Origin: Lichtheimia corymbifera B2541
Lineage: Eukaryota > Mucoromycota > Mucoromycetes > Mucorales > Lichtheimiaceae
Direction: 5' to 3'
Length of the DNA: 64,000 nt
Assembly (NCBI GenBank): GCA_000697475.1
Contig: JNEU01001170.1
Span: 166,806-230,805 of the forward strand
Under the pieces are notes generated by a model. It ran no database searches and was not told the DNA's origin. It saw only the letters and a program-made list of their open reading frames with translations. The number at the start of each line of letters is the position of its first letter. Positions within the stretch are counted from its first letter, which is position 1. Positions 54,543 through 64,000 of the stretch are shown one piece after another. Position numbers and translations under genes: made by a program.

Positions 54543-56987
54543 GGTAGAGTCAATATGCTGTTAACGTAATGGATCCGAAAAGTGGATGAATAAAGGGTAT
54601 TATTGTGCAATGAACGGACGTGGTAACAGGATCAAATCAAGGCCTCTTTATATATACGATGCGCGCAGTAACTTGTTTCCCGGATGTGTACAGCGGCGCG
54701 CCGACAACCGATCCAATCATGATATAATCATCCAAGACAACCACGTTTATTGTTGCTCCGATACACAAGCAGATTTCGGCGCACTGCCCGTATGCTCGCA
54801 TAAGTTCCATATTCGAGTTCCTGGAAAGTTACACGAGATCAGATTTTGAGTCAGTTGTATGGGAACCTTCCCCGTGCACCCCCGTATAGTATCCTAGTTA
54901 CCCCTTGATCTATCATACCAAGCTCAAGAAACTTGGCTACAATGGCTCTGATACATCACTGAAGCTGACTTTAACATAATCTTGGCGTAAGCTGGCAATA
55001 TAGGAATATATTGGATGCACGGATCAACAATTGGCCACGCGTCAGCATAAACAAGAAAGACATAAGATCACCAAGAACTACTACTCTAGCCGATCCATGC
55101 GGATATGGATTTAGTCATGGTGCATTGCCCATTCATGTATCATGTAATCAGAAACCTTGATACCAAAAAGGCGGTTGTTATATTACGTGGAGTTGTAGCA
55201 GGGTGTGATTTTTACATAACGTGGCATCGATAAAAGGAAAGGGGATCACAATCAGACACGGATAGTGGCGGAATGGATGCGTCAACTTTTCGACAACTAT
55301 GAGTCTACAGAGGTACCCGATGTTCTTTATGCTTCGTGAGTGAACAAAAACAAGCAAGATACTTGGAATCAGCTGCGATTTGTGTCACCACAATTATGGT
55401 ACGTACTGGATTGCTGCCACCACATCCTCTACCACCCAATACGGTGTTCTCACAATAACGCCCACACGCATCATGGTTGATTTACATGTCTCGGGTGGTA
55501 TCCATTCGGTTTGATCACATGCCCGTTTTCGTCATTCATCACACATGGTGGCAGCAGCAGCAGCTCACATGCTATTTTTTTAGTCGGCTTTCTTGATCCT
55601 CTTTTAAAGATTGCCTTTCCTTTTCTTCCACACTTTTGGTGAATAAATCGGGCCGTCTGCGGAATTTGAGGATTGGGCGAATAATAAAAGACATTTGCTG
55701 TATCCCATTCTTGTTTTTGTCCCGCTTCCGGGGATGCTACACTCTTAACACCGCGCTCCTTCTCACAATGAAGCACTCTTACCACACAATACCCCCATCC
55801 CATACGAAACCAAAAGTTGCTCAAAACATAAACATGCCTTACACATGTACAACGCATGCCTTTTTTCTACCCATGTAAAATAAAAATAAAAAACGGCAAA
55901 GCCTAACATGGCTTAAAGGAGGCTGGGCGGACCTTTATTATACGAGTATCGTTTCCAAGGTGGATGTGCTCATTGTGCAGCGAACCATGATACCACACCA
56001 TGCCGCAGCAAAAAAGTGTATTACAATCAGCCAAGACAAGAAAGGGTATAGCCACTAGCATGGATGTTCACATGCAGATGTGACGCCACTAAATGCTACA
56101 CAGCCATGTTACACGAACATTGTCGTTTCCCCTTGCACATCACTCTGCTGTCAAATTGACGATCAGATCACACTCATGGTTATGCAACCTATTTGATATT
56201 GGACCAGCGGTTGGCTATGCGATAAATGCAACTTTATTGAATGAGGTCAACATGCATGCAGAATAAAGCTTCTTCGTTAAAACACACGATCATCCTTCCA
56301 TGTTGGATGATGTATATTAAACTTTGCACGCTCAATCATCATTAAGGCAACTTTTTTGTTTGCTTTTGAATATGTAACTCGCATAAAGTTTAGGATGACA
56401 AAAAAGAAAATGTGCTTTTAATCATTGTTGTGAGGTTGTTCTCGCTACCTGCTCTATATAGGACAATGAAGATCGGTTACTGGGATACCCCTGGTGGGAG
56501 CTTGCTGCTTGGATACAGGCCACGTTATGTAGGCAGGTTATAACAAAAAGCGCTATCTTCAAGAAGAGAGTTTAATACAAGGCTGAGCATCATGTTGTGC
56601 ATATTGTATGTTATCATTTAACATCGCCACCATCTCATCATGGCATGTGATATATTTTGCATCGCAGTTACACAGATAATGCACGAAGCTGTCAAAACTT
56701 GCTATCCGAGTTACTCGATCTGATTGCGTCGATCCGACATGGTCAGTGCTTAATTTTCTGGAACGCAAACGGTTATACAAGAAAATGCCTCATTGCTGTC
56801 AAAATCATGATTTATTAAAATGAAATTTGCGCACGGACTGCGGTTGTGTATTGGCACACAAGCGATCATTTCGGGGCGACGCACAATGCTTTCGGTATAA
56901 GTGTTTAAAGTTTATTGAATACAGCTTAGGAAATCAAATCAAATACAGGTGTATAGATAAAAAAAGTCTTCTTTGCATATATAAAGT
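54543..56987. other. 2.4-kb region between the ABC transporters, no gene supported
   Basis: Holds the copy-1 promoter on the left. ORFs at 54586-54849 (+) and 55471-55857 (-) lack any family signature. The stretch 55860-56900 is AT-rich with no coding character. No RNA gene was recognised. Confidence 0.5.
54648..54656 (-). promoter_or_regulatory. TATA box of ABC transporter copy 1
   Basis: The minus strand reads CGTATATATAAAGAGG, about 106 bp upstream of the ATG at 54542. Copy 2 has the same kind of box (GATATATAAAGG) about 70 bp from its ATG. Confidence 0.6.
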
Positions 56988-59900
56988 CTAGTGTGCGTTA
57001 AGAGATTGCTGGCGAACGAGACTCGCGTATTCACCATCAAGTTTGAGCAACTCCCAATGGGTGCCTTGCTCAACAACGCGTCCACCCTTGATCACACAGA
57101 TCAAATCGGCTGTTTGTATAGTGGAGAGTCTGTGCGCGATCGTCAAAGTCGTGCGACCACCTTCGCTGATGATGTTATCAATAGCTTGTTGTACCAGCTT
57201 TTCGGATTCACTGTCCAATGCAGAGGTAGCTTCATCGAGCAGCAACACCTTGGGCTTGCGAATCAATGCACGAGCAATAGCAATACGTTGCTTTTGACCA
57301 CCAGACAACTGAGATCCCTTATCACCGACACGGGTGTCATATCCATCGGGCAATTCGGAAATGAACTTGTGAATGTTGGCAGCCTTGCATGCAGCTTCGA
57401 CTTCTTCTTGAGTGACGTTCTTGCTGTCATCAACACCAAATCGGATATTTTCACCAATGGTCATATCAAACAACACAGGCTCTTGACCCACCAACGCCAT
57501 GTGTGAACGAAGGTTGCCCAAGGTAAAGTTCTTAATATTGTGTTCATCCAAGCGGACAGTGCCATCAATGGGATCGTACCAGCGTTGAAGCATACCAATC
57601 GTGGTCGATTTACCGCAACCAGAAGGACCCACCAAAGCAATGGTTTGACCGGATTTGCCTTCAAGATTGAATTCACCATCAAAGATTGGAATATCGGGAC
57701 GAGCGGGGTATCTGAAAGTGATGTCCTTGAATGAAACGTCACCATGAATATTTGAAGAAGCTGGCTCAATGCCTTCAAGGTCAGGATCAATATGTGGTGT
57801 ACGTTCAAGTACTTCAAAGGCTGCGATAGCTGAATTCTTGGCTTTGGCATAAGTTGATGTGAAAACACTTCCATGACCCAATCCTTGGCTATTGTAGAAT
57901 AAAATTGCCTGTTGTTAGAAACGCTGGAGATAGGATTGTGTCAAGCACTATACTTACGCAGTGATCAAAACAGCCATCATGACGACCATGAGTTCTTCAA
58001 AGCCAATCCGTCCTTGATCAATGAAATTGGCACCAGCATAAAACGCCACTGCGTTGCTATACATCATAATACCTTGCTGCATAGCAAAACCGATGGATGA
58101 CATGTAGGCCTTTTTTCTGGCAAGGCGATGGGGACGTTCAAGGGCACGGCTGAATTTGGCTTCGAAATGAGCTTGCTTGTTCAATGCGGCAACAGTGCGG
58201 ATTTCCTTGATAGCTTCACCAGCAACCTCGCCGCTCTGTTCATTGGCTTTGGCGGTTTCATCTTCAAATCCACGGTGGATCTTTCCTTCAAAGTAGCTTG
58301 CAAATGCGATAAATGGAGAGATTGTCAAGACACATCCGGTGAGCACTGCGCTGTAAACAAAGGCAATCACGAGGCCTGATGATAGAAGCAGTATCAGTAG
58401 TTGATTCATCATACATATAAACAACGTGATAACGTACCAGTAATGGCAGTGGAGCAGATTTGAGCAACATCGCCCCATACCTGTAATGATTGAAATTGTG
58501 GTTAGTATGATGGATGCATACAAAAAGATGTATGTGAGCAACTTACTTTGGTGACCATTTCGTTGACATTCTTGGAATCGATGGCAAGTTTTGATGTGAG
58601 TGCACCCATACTGTTATCTTCATCGTCGAAAAAGCCAATTTCTTGTTTGCAATAAGCTCGGAAGATAGCAGCTCTCAAACGCTCCGTGTATCTTTCACCA
58701 GCGACCTCGAAGCTTGCAATTTGAGTTGAGAAACCAAGGATAGAGGCCAATCCAAACATGACAAAGATAAAAGCATACAGGTTTGCTAAAAGGAAATTGA
58801 ATATTAGATCATCAAGTGTAAATCTTTTTGGAATAACGATGCTTACCTCCTTCCAAAGGTCCGGGTGCGATTTGATCGGGTGGGCTCATTACCAATACTG
58901 CCACGACCTTTGCAAAGATGAGCGAGAAGCAGGGGAAGATTGCACCAGCGATAGCAGCACCAGCAATGCCGGTAGCAATGAGTGGCCATTCAGGACGCAT
59001 TTGTCGAATGATTTTGCCGATGGGAGCCTTTTGCTTCATGCGTAATTTACGTTCTTGTTTCTCCTTGCGAAGCTTAAGCTCAAATGCATCAATGGATGAA
59101 ACGGTGCTCATGCGTACAAGATGATCAGACTTGTTGTCCTTTTCAGCAGCTGCCAATTCTTCAATCTTCTTTTGGTGCTTGAGAAGTTCCTCGGTTTCCT
59201 TTTGCATCATGGCTTCTTCGTCACTGTCGTCGTCTTCATCAGCGCCACCCACTTGCTTGGTAGCGATTTGCTGCTTCTTGACGAGTTCAGAGTAGACACC
59301 ACCAAGCGCCAATAGTTCATCATGAGTTCCTTGCTCAACGAGGTCACCCTTGTCCATGACAACGATCAAATCGGCATTACGAATGGTACTTAGGCGATGA
59401 GCTATGACAAAAGTCGTGCGATCAGCAGCAGCAGCATCGAGAGCACGTTGAACAAGACGTTCAGATTGAGTATCCAAAGCAGAAGTAGCCTATGCAAAGG
59501 CAATTGGTAAGTACACGTGATATGATATGCAATGAGATCTGAATAGGGGTCTTACCTCATCCAAAAGCAAGATCGTAGGGTTCTTTAGAATAGCACGAGC
59601 AATAGCAACACGCTGCTTTTGTCCACCAGAAAGCATACCGCCGTGCTGGCCTACGAGCGTATCATAACCCATGGAAAGCTGTGAGATGAAAGTGTGGCAA
59701 TTGGCTTTCTTGCAGGCTTCAATAATTTCTTCCCGAGGAACATCTTCACGATCCACGCCCATGAGAAGGTTCTGGCGGATAGTCATGTTGAATAAAACAG
59801 GTTCTTGACTGACGACACCGATCTGTTGTCGAAGCCATTTGACATTGAGGTCCTTGAGATCATGGCCATCAAGAGTAACTTGACCAGCGAGAGGATCATA

Positions 59901-61797
59901 GAAGCGTTGGAGCAATTGGACAGTGGTGGATTTGCCAGAACCAGAAGGACCCACAAAGGCTACTGTCATGCCAGGCTTGATCTTGAGGGAGAGATTCTTG
60001 AGAATAGTAACATCTTTTCAAAATGGGGCACGTGAGTCGGTAAATGCTCATGCTGTGTAACATAGGTGTTTCGAACATACCAGGTCGTGTTGGATACTTG
60101 AAGTGCACGTTCTTGAATTCAATTTCACCCACAACAGAGGCTGGTTTAATACCGCCTTCATTGTCGACATCGATGGGAGGAATGCGGTCAATGGTGGTGA
60201 AGATCTTGTATGCAGCGCCACATGCAGTGGAAACGGCCGAAATGTTGGTGGGCAATTGCATGAGTGCCTGTTGAACATTAGCACGGTAAGTCGAATGCTG
60301 TATCGTCACGTGTCAATACACTCACCATAGCACCAATGATCATAGAGAAGAATGACATCAACACTTGCTGTAGACATTGGAAGGAGACAAAGAGACAAAG
60401 AAATCAATTCACGTGCGGATTTGAAAGGGGGTCAACTTACCGTGCCGGTCATTTTGCCTTCTGAAACAAGCTTGCCACCATACCAAAAGGATAAGCCATA
60501 GGTACAGAATAAGACAAACAAAAAGAAGCCAAACAATACTAAGATGATGTATGAGATAATAGGAATAAATATGAATGACGAATGATGACACTTACATCCA
60601 AGGGATACACCACGTTTGACACCTGTTTTACGGGCATTGACAAGTTGTTTGGCATAAAGGGCTGCAAAGCGTTCTTGCAAAGAGAATGAATATACGGTAC
60701 GAATACCATACAACACCTGTTCGGCTGTAGCACCAGCTAACGCATAGGAGTTTTGTGCTTCAAGGGTAAACTTGGAAATCAACCATCCGATGAGACCTCC
60801 AGTGCCACCCAAGATGGGTAACAGGGCAAGAATGATCACCGCCTAGTAGGAAGGGAATGAGTCATAGATTCTTGATAGTGAGTAAATAGCATACATACAA
60901 GATTCCATCCTGTTATAAAGAACGTGTTAGTCCATATCATCAAGTTATATTAGTCGCTTCTTGCTGCTAACCTTTTACAAAAGCGATAATAAAGCCGGCA
61001 ATAAAAGCTGCAATGGCAGTCAATAGCAGACCAAATTTTTCAGAGATGCTATGAGATAGGATTTAGGATTAGAAGGAATTACCTAGGAGTGATGACAAAA
61101 TAAAGATGCACTAAGCACTTACCCATCTTGAATGAGTTGTGTATCTGCAGCGAGACGAGTGGTGAGTGAGCCTTCTTCAGCTTTGTCAAACCAGCCCATA
61201 TCCTGGCGACAAATGCTATGAACATAAAGTTCACGAATCTAGATATGTAACCAAGAAAAGTATAAGACTCTAAGATCATGGTTGGGATTTTTCTCTTACC
61301 CGTCGAGTTTGGTTTTCTCCTGTCATGATCCAAAAAGACTGGGCAATGTAGGCAGCAACAAGGGTGGCAGTTCCAAAGTACACAAAGATGAGAACAACAT
61401 CATGGGTAGCGCTCACCAAGCTTTCGCCAGCTTGAATAGCTTCAGTGAGCGTATCGATAAATTGACCAAAGATCACAATGATCGTTGGTTGTAAGGCACC
61501 AATACTGAGCGAACAAATAGAGGCAATAAAAATCATCAGCAAGTCGAGTTTGGAGGCAAATCTAAAGAGCTTATAAATGGGGACGGATGGCTCCTTTTTC
61601 TTCTTTTGCTTCTTTTTCTTGTCTTCCGATTCATCCTTGGTAGTAGTAGAGGGTTGGTGGATAGGAGCCGTTTCTTGTATGGAATGTTTTTCATCGATTA
61701 CACCTTGAAGCGACAGCTCAGATTTCTCCCTGATGGTCACTTCTTGGATTGTCGATGTCGAATGTGACGACCCTGTAGAGGCCGCCCGATGAGACAT
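56988..61797 (-). CDS. ABCB-type full ABC transporter, copy 2 (intron-rich)
   Basis: Tandem paralog of copy 1, same strand and layout. It starts [11 protein letters not shown], with a charged linker [19 protein letters not shown], and ends with the same QQSLNAH. NBD1 ([35 protein letters not shown]) and NBD2 ([29 protein letters not shown]) are complete. It has at least three introns in TMD2 that copy 1 lacks (57889-57957, 58376-58437, 58481-58546) and several more in TMD1, including two that flank an 11-nt exon (60899-60909). NBD2 DNA is almost identical to copy 1, whereas TMDs and N-terminus are clearly diverged. Likely substrate class: drugs, lipids or peptides; not deducible from sequence. 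Confidence 0.92.
60899..60909 (-). other. 11-nt microexon in ABC transporter copy 2
   Basis: On the minus strand GATGGAATCTT lies between introns 60910-60971 (GTTAGC...AACAG) and 60843-60898 (GTATGT...ACTAG). Joined to AAAG before and GCGGTG after, it reads K-G-W-N-L-A-V in frame, matching VKGWRLAV in copy 1, where the region is one continuous exon. Confidence 0.8.
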
Positions 61798-63478
61798 TTT
61801 GTTGTTGAACGAAATGAAAGTTTTTTGCAAATAGGAATTAAAATGATTGTGTGCAAGCAAGGCACTCCTTTATATATCATCGGCTTCGTGACCAAAAACA
61901 ACCATTAGAACCGTAACAGCGTAAATGGGATCATATACGGTCCGAGTAACCGAAGGAAAGTGGCACACGATTGTTTCCAGCATCACGTTGGATGTTGTGC
62001 TTTTTCATCTTTCGGCGCATTGACCGCTGCAGTAATACAACTCACGTATCTTAAGGCTCAATAAGGCCCGCCTATTGTATTTATGAAATGCATCATGTCA
62101 AACAGTGCATTTGACATCATAGTGTAATCAAACATAGAGAACTCGCTGCCTAAGGGCACTTCTTGATCCATAAGCTTAGAGGCAGATTGCCGGGATGATT
62201 TTGATTGGAGGACAACTCACGGGCCGAATATTGTCTGCATTAACTGCTGGCCGTTCTCCCGTGTAATTGCCATTGGTCAATGTTGGGCACTTGAAAACTC
62301 AGCATCGAAAAATCAGAATCGCGCATGGGGATGCTTAAGTGCATTGGGCTTTTGCTTGCAAAAGTGCATTGAATAGCTTTTGGTAATAAAAGCATAGCTT
62401 TGACAAAAGCGTATCTGAAACCATATCAATGATGTGAGTTGGATATATACATTCCTGTACCGTGTTCTTCTTGCACGGATCTACTGCATGCACCAACACC
62501 ACCGCCAATGACATGCATACTACACATCATTGGTGGGTAGTAGTAGACTACAAAGTTGGTTTGGTTGATTTGGATAAACCTACAAGCGAGCGGATCAGGC
62601 GCCGAGTGCTGGATTTTGTTCGTGTGATTTACTCAACATGCTTCATCCCCGGTATTCTGTTTTTATCCTTTTTGTACCATACGTATCATAACACACGTGC
62701 TTGTAGCCAAATATCTCGGTGGCCGATATACCGGACAACGGGATCTACGTAGTAGGATGCGCGCTATTTCTATTTACATCAACTGCTATCCAACCAGTGT
62801 TTCACGAAGGTGAATGCCGCTAAGCACGTTTGCCGTTTCTTTACCAAACTGTAGTGCATGCAAAAGAGTGCTATCATCTACAATGCTAATAGGCTCAGGA
62901 GCACCTCAACCATTGATCTGGGTTGTAATGATAATGGCTACGCGTGGTACCTTGTACGATACTATTATAAGCCCATTGCCGCCGATTCGTTGAAATTTTG
63001 TGCTCACATAAATGGGTTAAACATTTAAGACGTCATATGCAAAGGAAAGCCTTCATATCCATTTTGCTCGCTGTTTCATCATGGATCGGCTGTTATCTCT
63101 TATCGTCGTGATAAAGCACGCAAATCAGGTGCTATCTCTTGCTAGTAACACGGTAATTTGGAGCCAACTGTATATAGTCATAGGGGTTTCCAACGCTGTC
63201 TCAGGATAAGTCGACCTACATATTCGGTTTGGATTTGCACCTTTGATGTGCCATGAAGAAGCAAATGGGAAATTGGATATCATGTGACTTTAACAAGTTG
63301 AGATGGAGACCTTGATGATCCAAACCCATATAGAGCCCTCTCTTTCGCTCTTTCGGTACACGATCGCCCCTTCTTACCTTACAACTTTTTCACAAGGGTG
63401 AGTTCAAGCCATTTTTTACGAGATTTATCATCCATGGGCTTACCAGAGTGCTATCAATGAACGCTTAGCTGCCACACC
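61798..63478. other. 1.7-kb region without a supported gene
   Basis: The first 100 bp are the promoter of ABC copy 2. An ORF at 62462-62752 (+) contains one hydrophobic stretch (YSTCFIPGILFLSFLYHTY) but has no recognisable family and no TATA-ATG context I trust. The rest appears non-coding. Confidence 0.45.
61869..61877 (-). promoter_or_regulatory. TATA box of ABC transporter copy 2
   Basis: GATATATAAAGGAG on the minus strand, about 72-80 bp upstream of the ATG at 61797. Confidence 0.6.
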
Positions 63479-63655
63479 ATGATATTACATATTCCTGCTG
63501 AAATACTGCTTCATGTCTGTGATTATCTCGGGATGGATAGCATCGCGCGTTTGGCTGCAGCATCTCGATATTTTCGAACGGTGGTATCAGAATATGACGT
63601 GTTTAGCTCGTCTCGTATTGACGGCAAGGATATCAAGTGTGATATAATAAAATAG
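63479..63655 (+). pseudogene. Truncated F-box protein, cut off by an LTR
   Basis: A 58-codon frame from ATG 63479 to TAG 63655 begins MILHIPAEILLHVCDYLGMD and continues SIARLAAASRYFRTVVSEYD, a good F-box (Skp1-binding) motif at the N-terminus. The family normally continues with LRR or other repeats of hundreds of residues, but here the frame stops 4 bp before an LTR. Either the retroelement inserted into the gene (or an intron just after the first exon) or this is an old fragment. Confidence 0.6.
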
Positions 63656-63659
63656 AAGA

Positions 63660-63843
63660 TGTATGTGCGTGTGTGTGTTGAGAGCAGAGAGAGAACTGGT
63701 AGCAGTAAAGTGTCCGTGAGACTCAATAAGAGAAAGAAAGACAAAGATTTATTTAGGGTGATTACGCGTGTGTATATAGATGAGATGATGCAATCATGCT
63801 GAGTGTGAATAAAGATGGTGGGCTAGTCCCTCAGAATACGACA
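63660..63843 (-). mobile_element. 184-bp LTR of an LTR retrotransposon whose body lies right of the window
   Basis: Bounded by TGT...ACA (TGTATGTGCG at 63660, ATACGACA ending 63843). On the minus strand it has a TATA-like CTATATACAC and an AATAAA signal, in promoter-then-poly(A) order. Immediately upstream on the minus strand is a polypurine tract, CTGGAGGGGGGTAA (63844-63857), so this should be the element's 3' LTR with the internal region beyond 63857. Internal sequence (CCCACTGGGTTTTTTACACA and GGGTTTTTCTGACC on the minus strand) resembles sequence next to LTRs of Ty1/copia elements. Coding domains are outside the window. Confidence 0.65.
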
Positions 63844-64000
63844 TTACCCCCCTCCAGACTAAAGGATGCGTGAGCAGGAAGGTGTGGGTGAAGAAAGAGG
63901 ATAAAGAAGTATGATGCACGTGATTGGCGTGGTCAGAAAAACCCTGTGTAAAAAACCCAGTGGGAAAAAAGTAAAAAGGGAAAAGACACTGCCGTGCATG
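63844..64000 (-). mobile_element. Polypurine tract and 3' internal end of the LTR retrotransposon
   Basis: The polypurine tract is at 63844-63857; non-coding internal sequence follows to the window edge. It continues the element described at 63660-63843. Confidence 0.5.

Noticed and set aside
54586..54849. 87-codon plus-strand ORF
   Set aside because: It overlaps the TATA box and leader of ABC copy 1 and has no family signature.
55471..55857. 128-codon minus-strand ORF between the ABC genes
   Set aside because: Composition looks random, with no domain and no convincing start context.

Overview
The window looks like a gene-dense stretch of a Mucoromycota (Mucorales-type) fungal chromosome. 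Most genes are eukaryotic and split by many short introns (about 55-75 nt, GT-AG with a few GC-AG), with TATA-like boxes 40-110 bp upstream of starts. Two tandem carotenoid cleavage oxygenases fit the carotenoid-derived sex-pheromone chemistry of this phylum. A fused full-length Cwh43 and a VPS9-ankyrin-PX-BAR protein are also of fungal type. I cannot name the species.

Layout. 1-575: left-edge partial gene and a repeated promoter-like block. 951-8594: a lipid/carotenoid neighbourhood, with DGAT2 (-), a divergent membrane-anchored HSL/AADAC-type esterase (+) and two tandem carotenoid oxygenases (-). 8790-10931: Cdc48/Afg2-type AAA ATPase (+). 11150-12158: LEA2-like membrane protein (+). 14136-17751: CWH43 (+), followed by a tubby-like protein (17948-19327, +). 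19502-21602 (-): multi-exon helical protein that may be Integrator subunit 2, divergent from ENP2/NOL10 (21728-23909, +). 24114-24905: gag-like ORF. 24.9-30.2 kb: repeat-rich, gene-poor, with a degenerate tandem repeat, three copies of one dispersed element and a long hairpin. 30194-30914: SEN15 (+), convergent with a small membrane protein (30951-31733, -). 32130-34181: Sel1-repeat protein (-). 36057-40606: VARP/VRL1-like Rab GEF (+). 41003-42213: G-protein alpha subunit (+). 42882-45737: KDM4-type histone demethylase (+). 45990-48098: TPR/F-box/LRR protein (-). About 48.6-49.5 kb: decayed gene. 50099-54542 and 56988-61797: tandem ABCB multidrug-type transporters (-). 63479-63655: short F-box ORF next to a 184-bp LTR (63660-63843), whose retroelement continues past the right edge.

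How the parts relate. The clearest functional grouping is 1-8.6 kb, where an acyltransferase, an esterase and two carotenoid cleavage enzymes sit side by side. This suggests storage-lipid and apocarotenoid (trisporoid) metabolism, possibly including ester hydrolysis of a pheromone precursor; that link is inference. The ABC pair is a recent tandem duplication in which one copy has far fewer introns and the two share a nearly identical NBD2, pointing to gene conversion, possibly through a cDNA. No tRNA, rRNA or CRISPR array was recognised.
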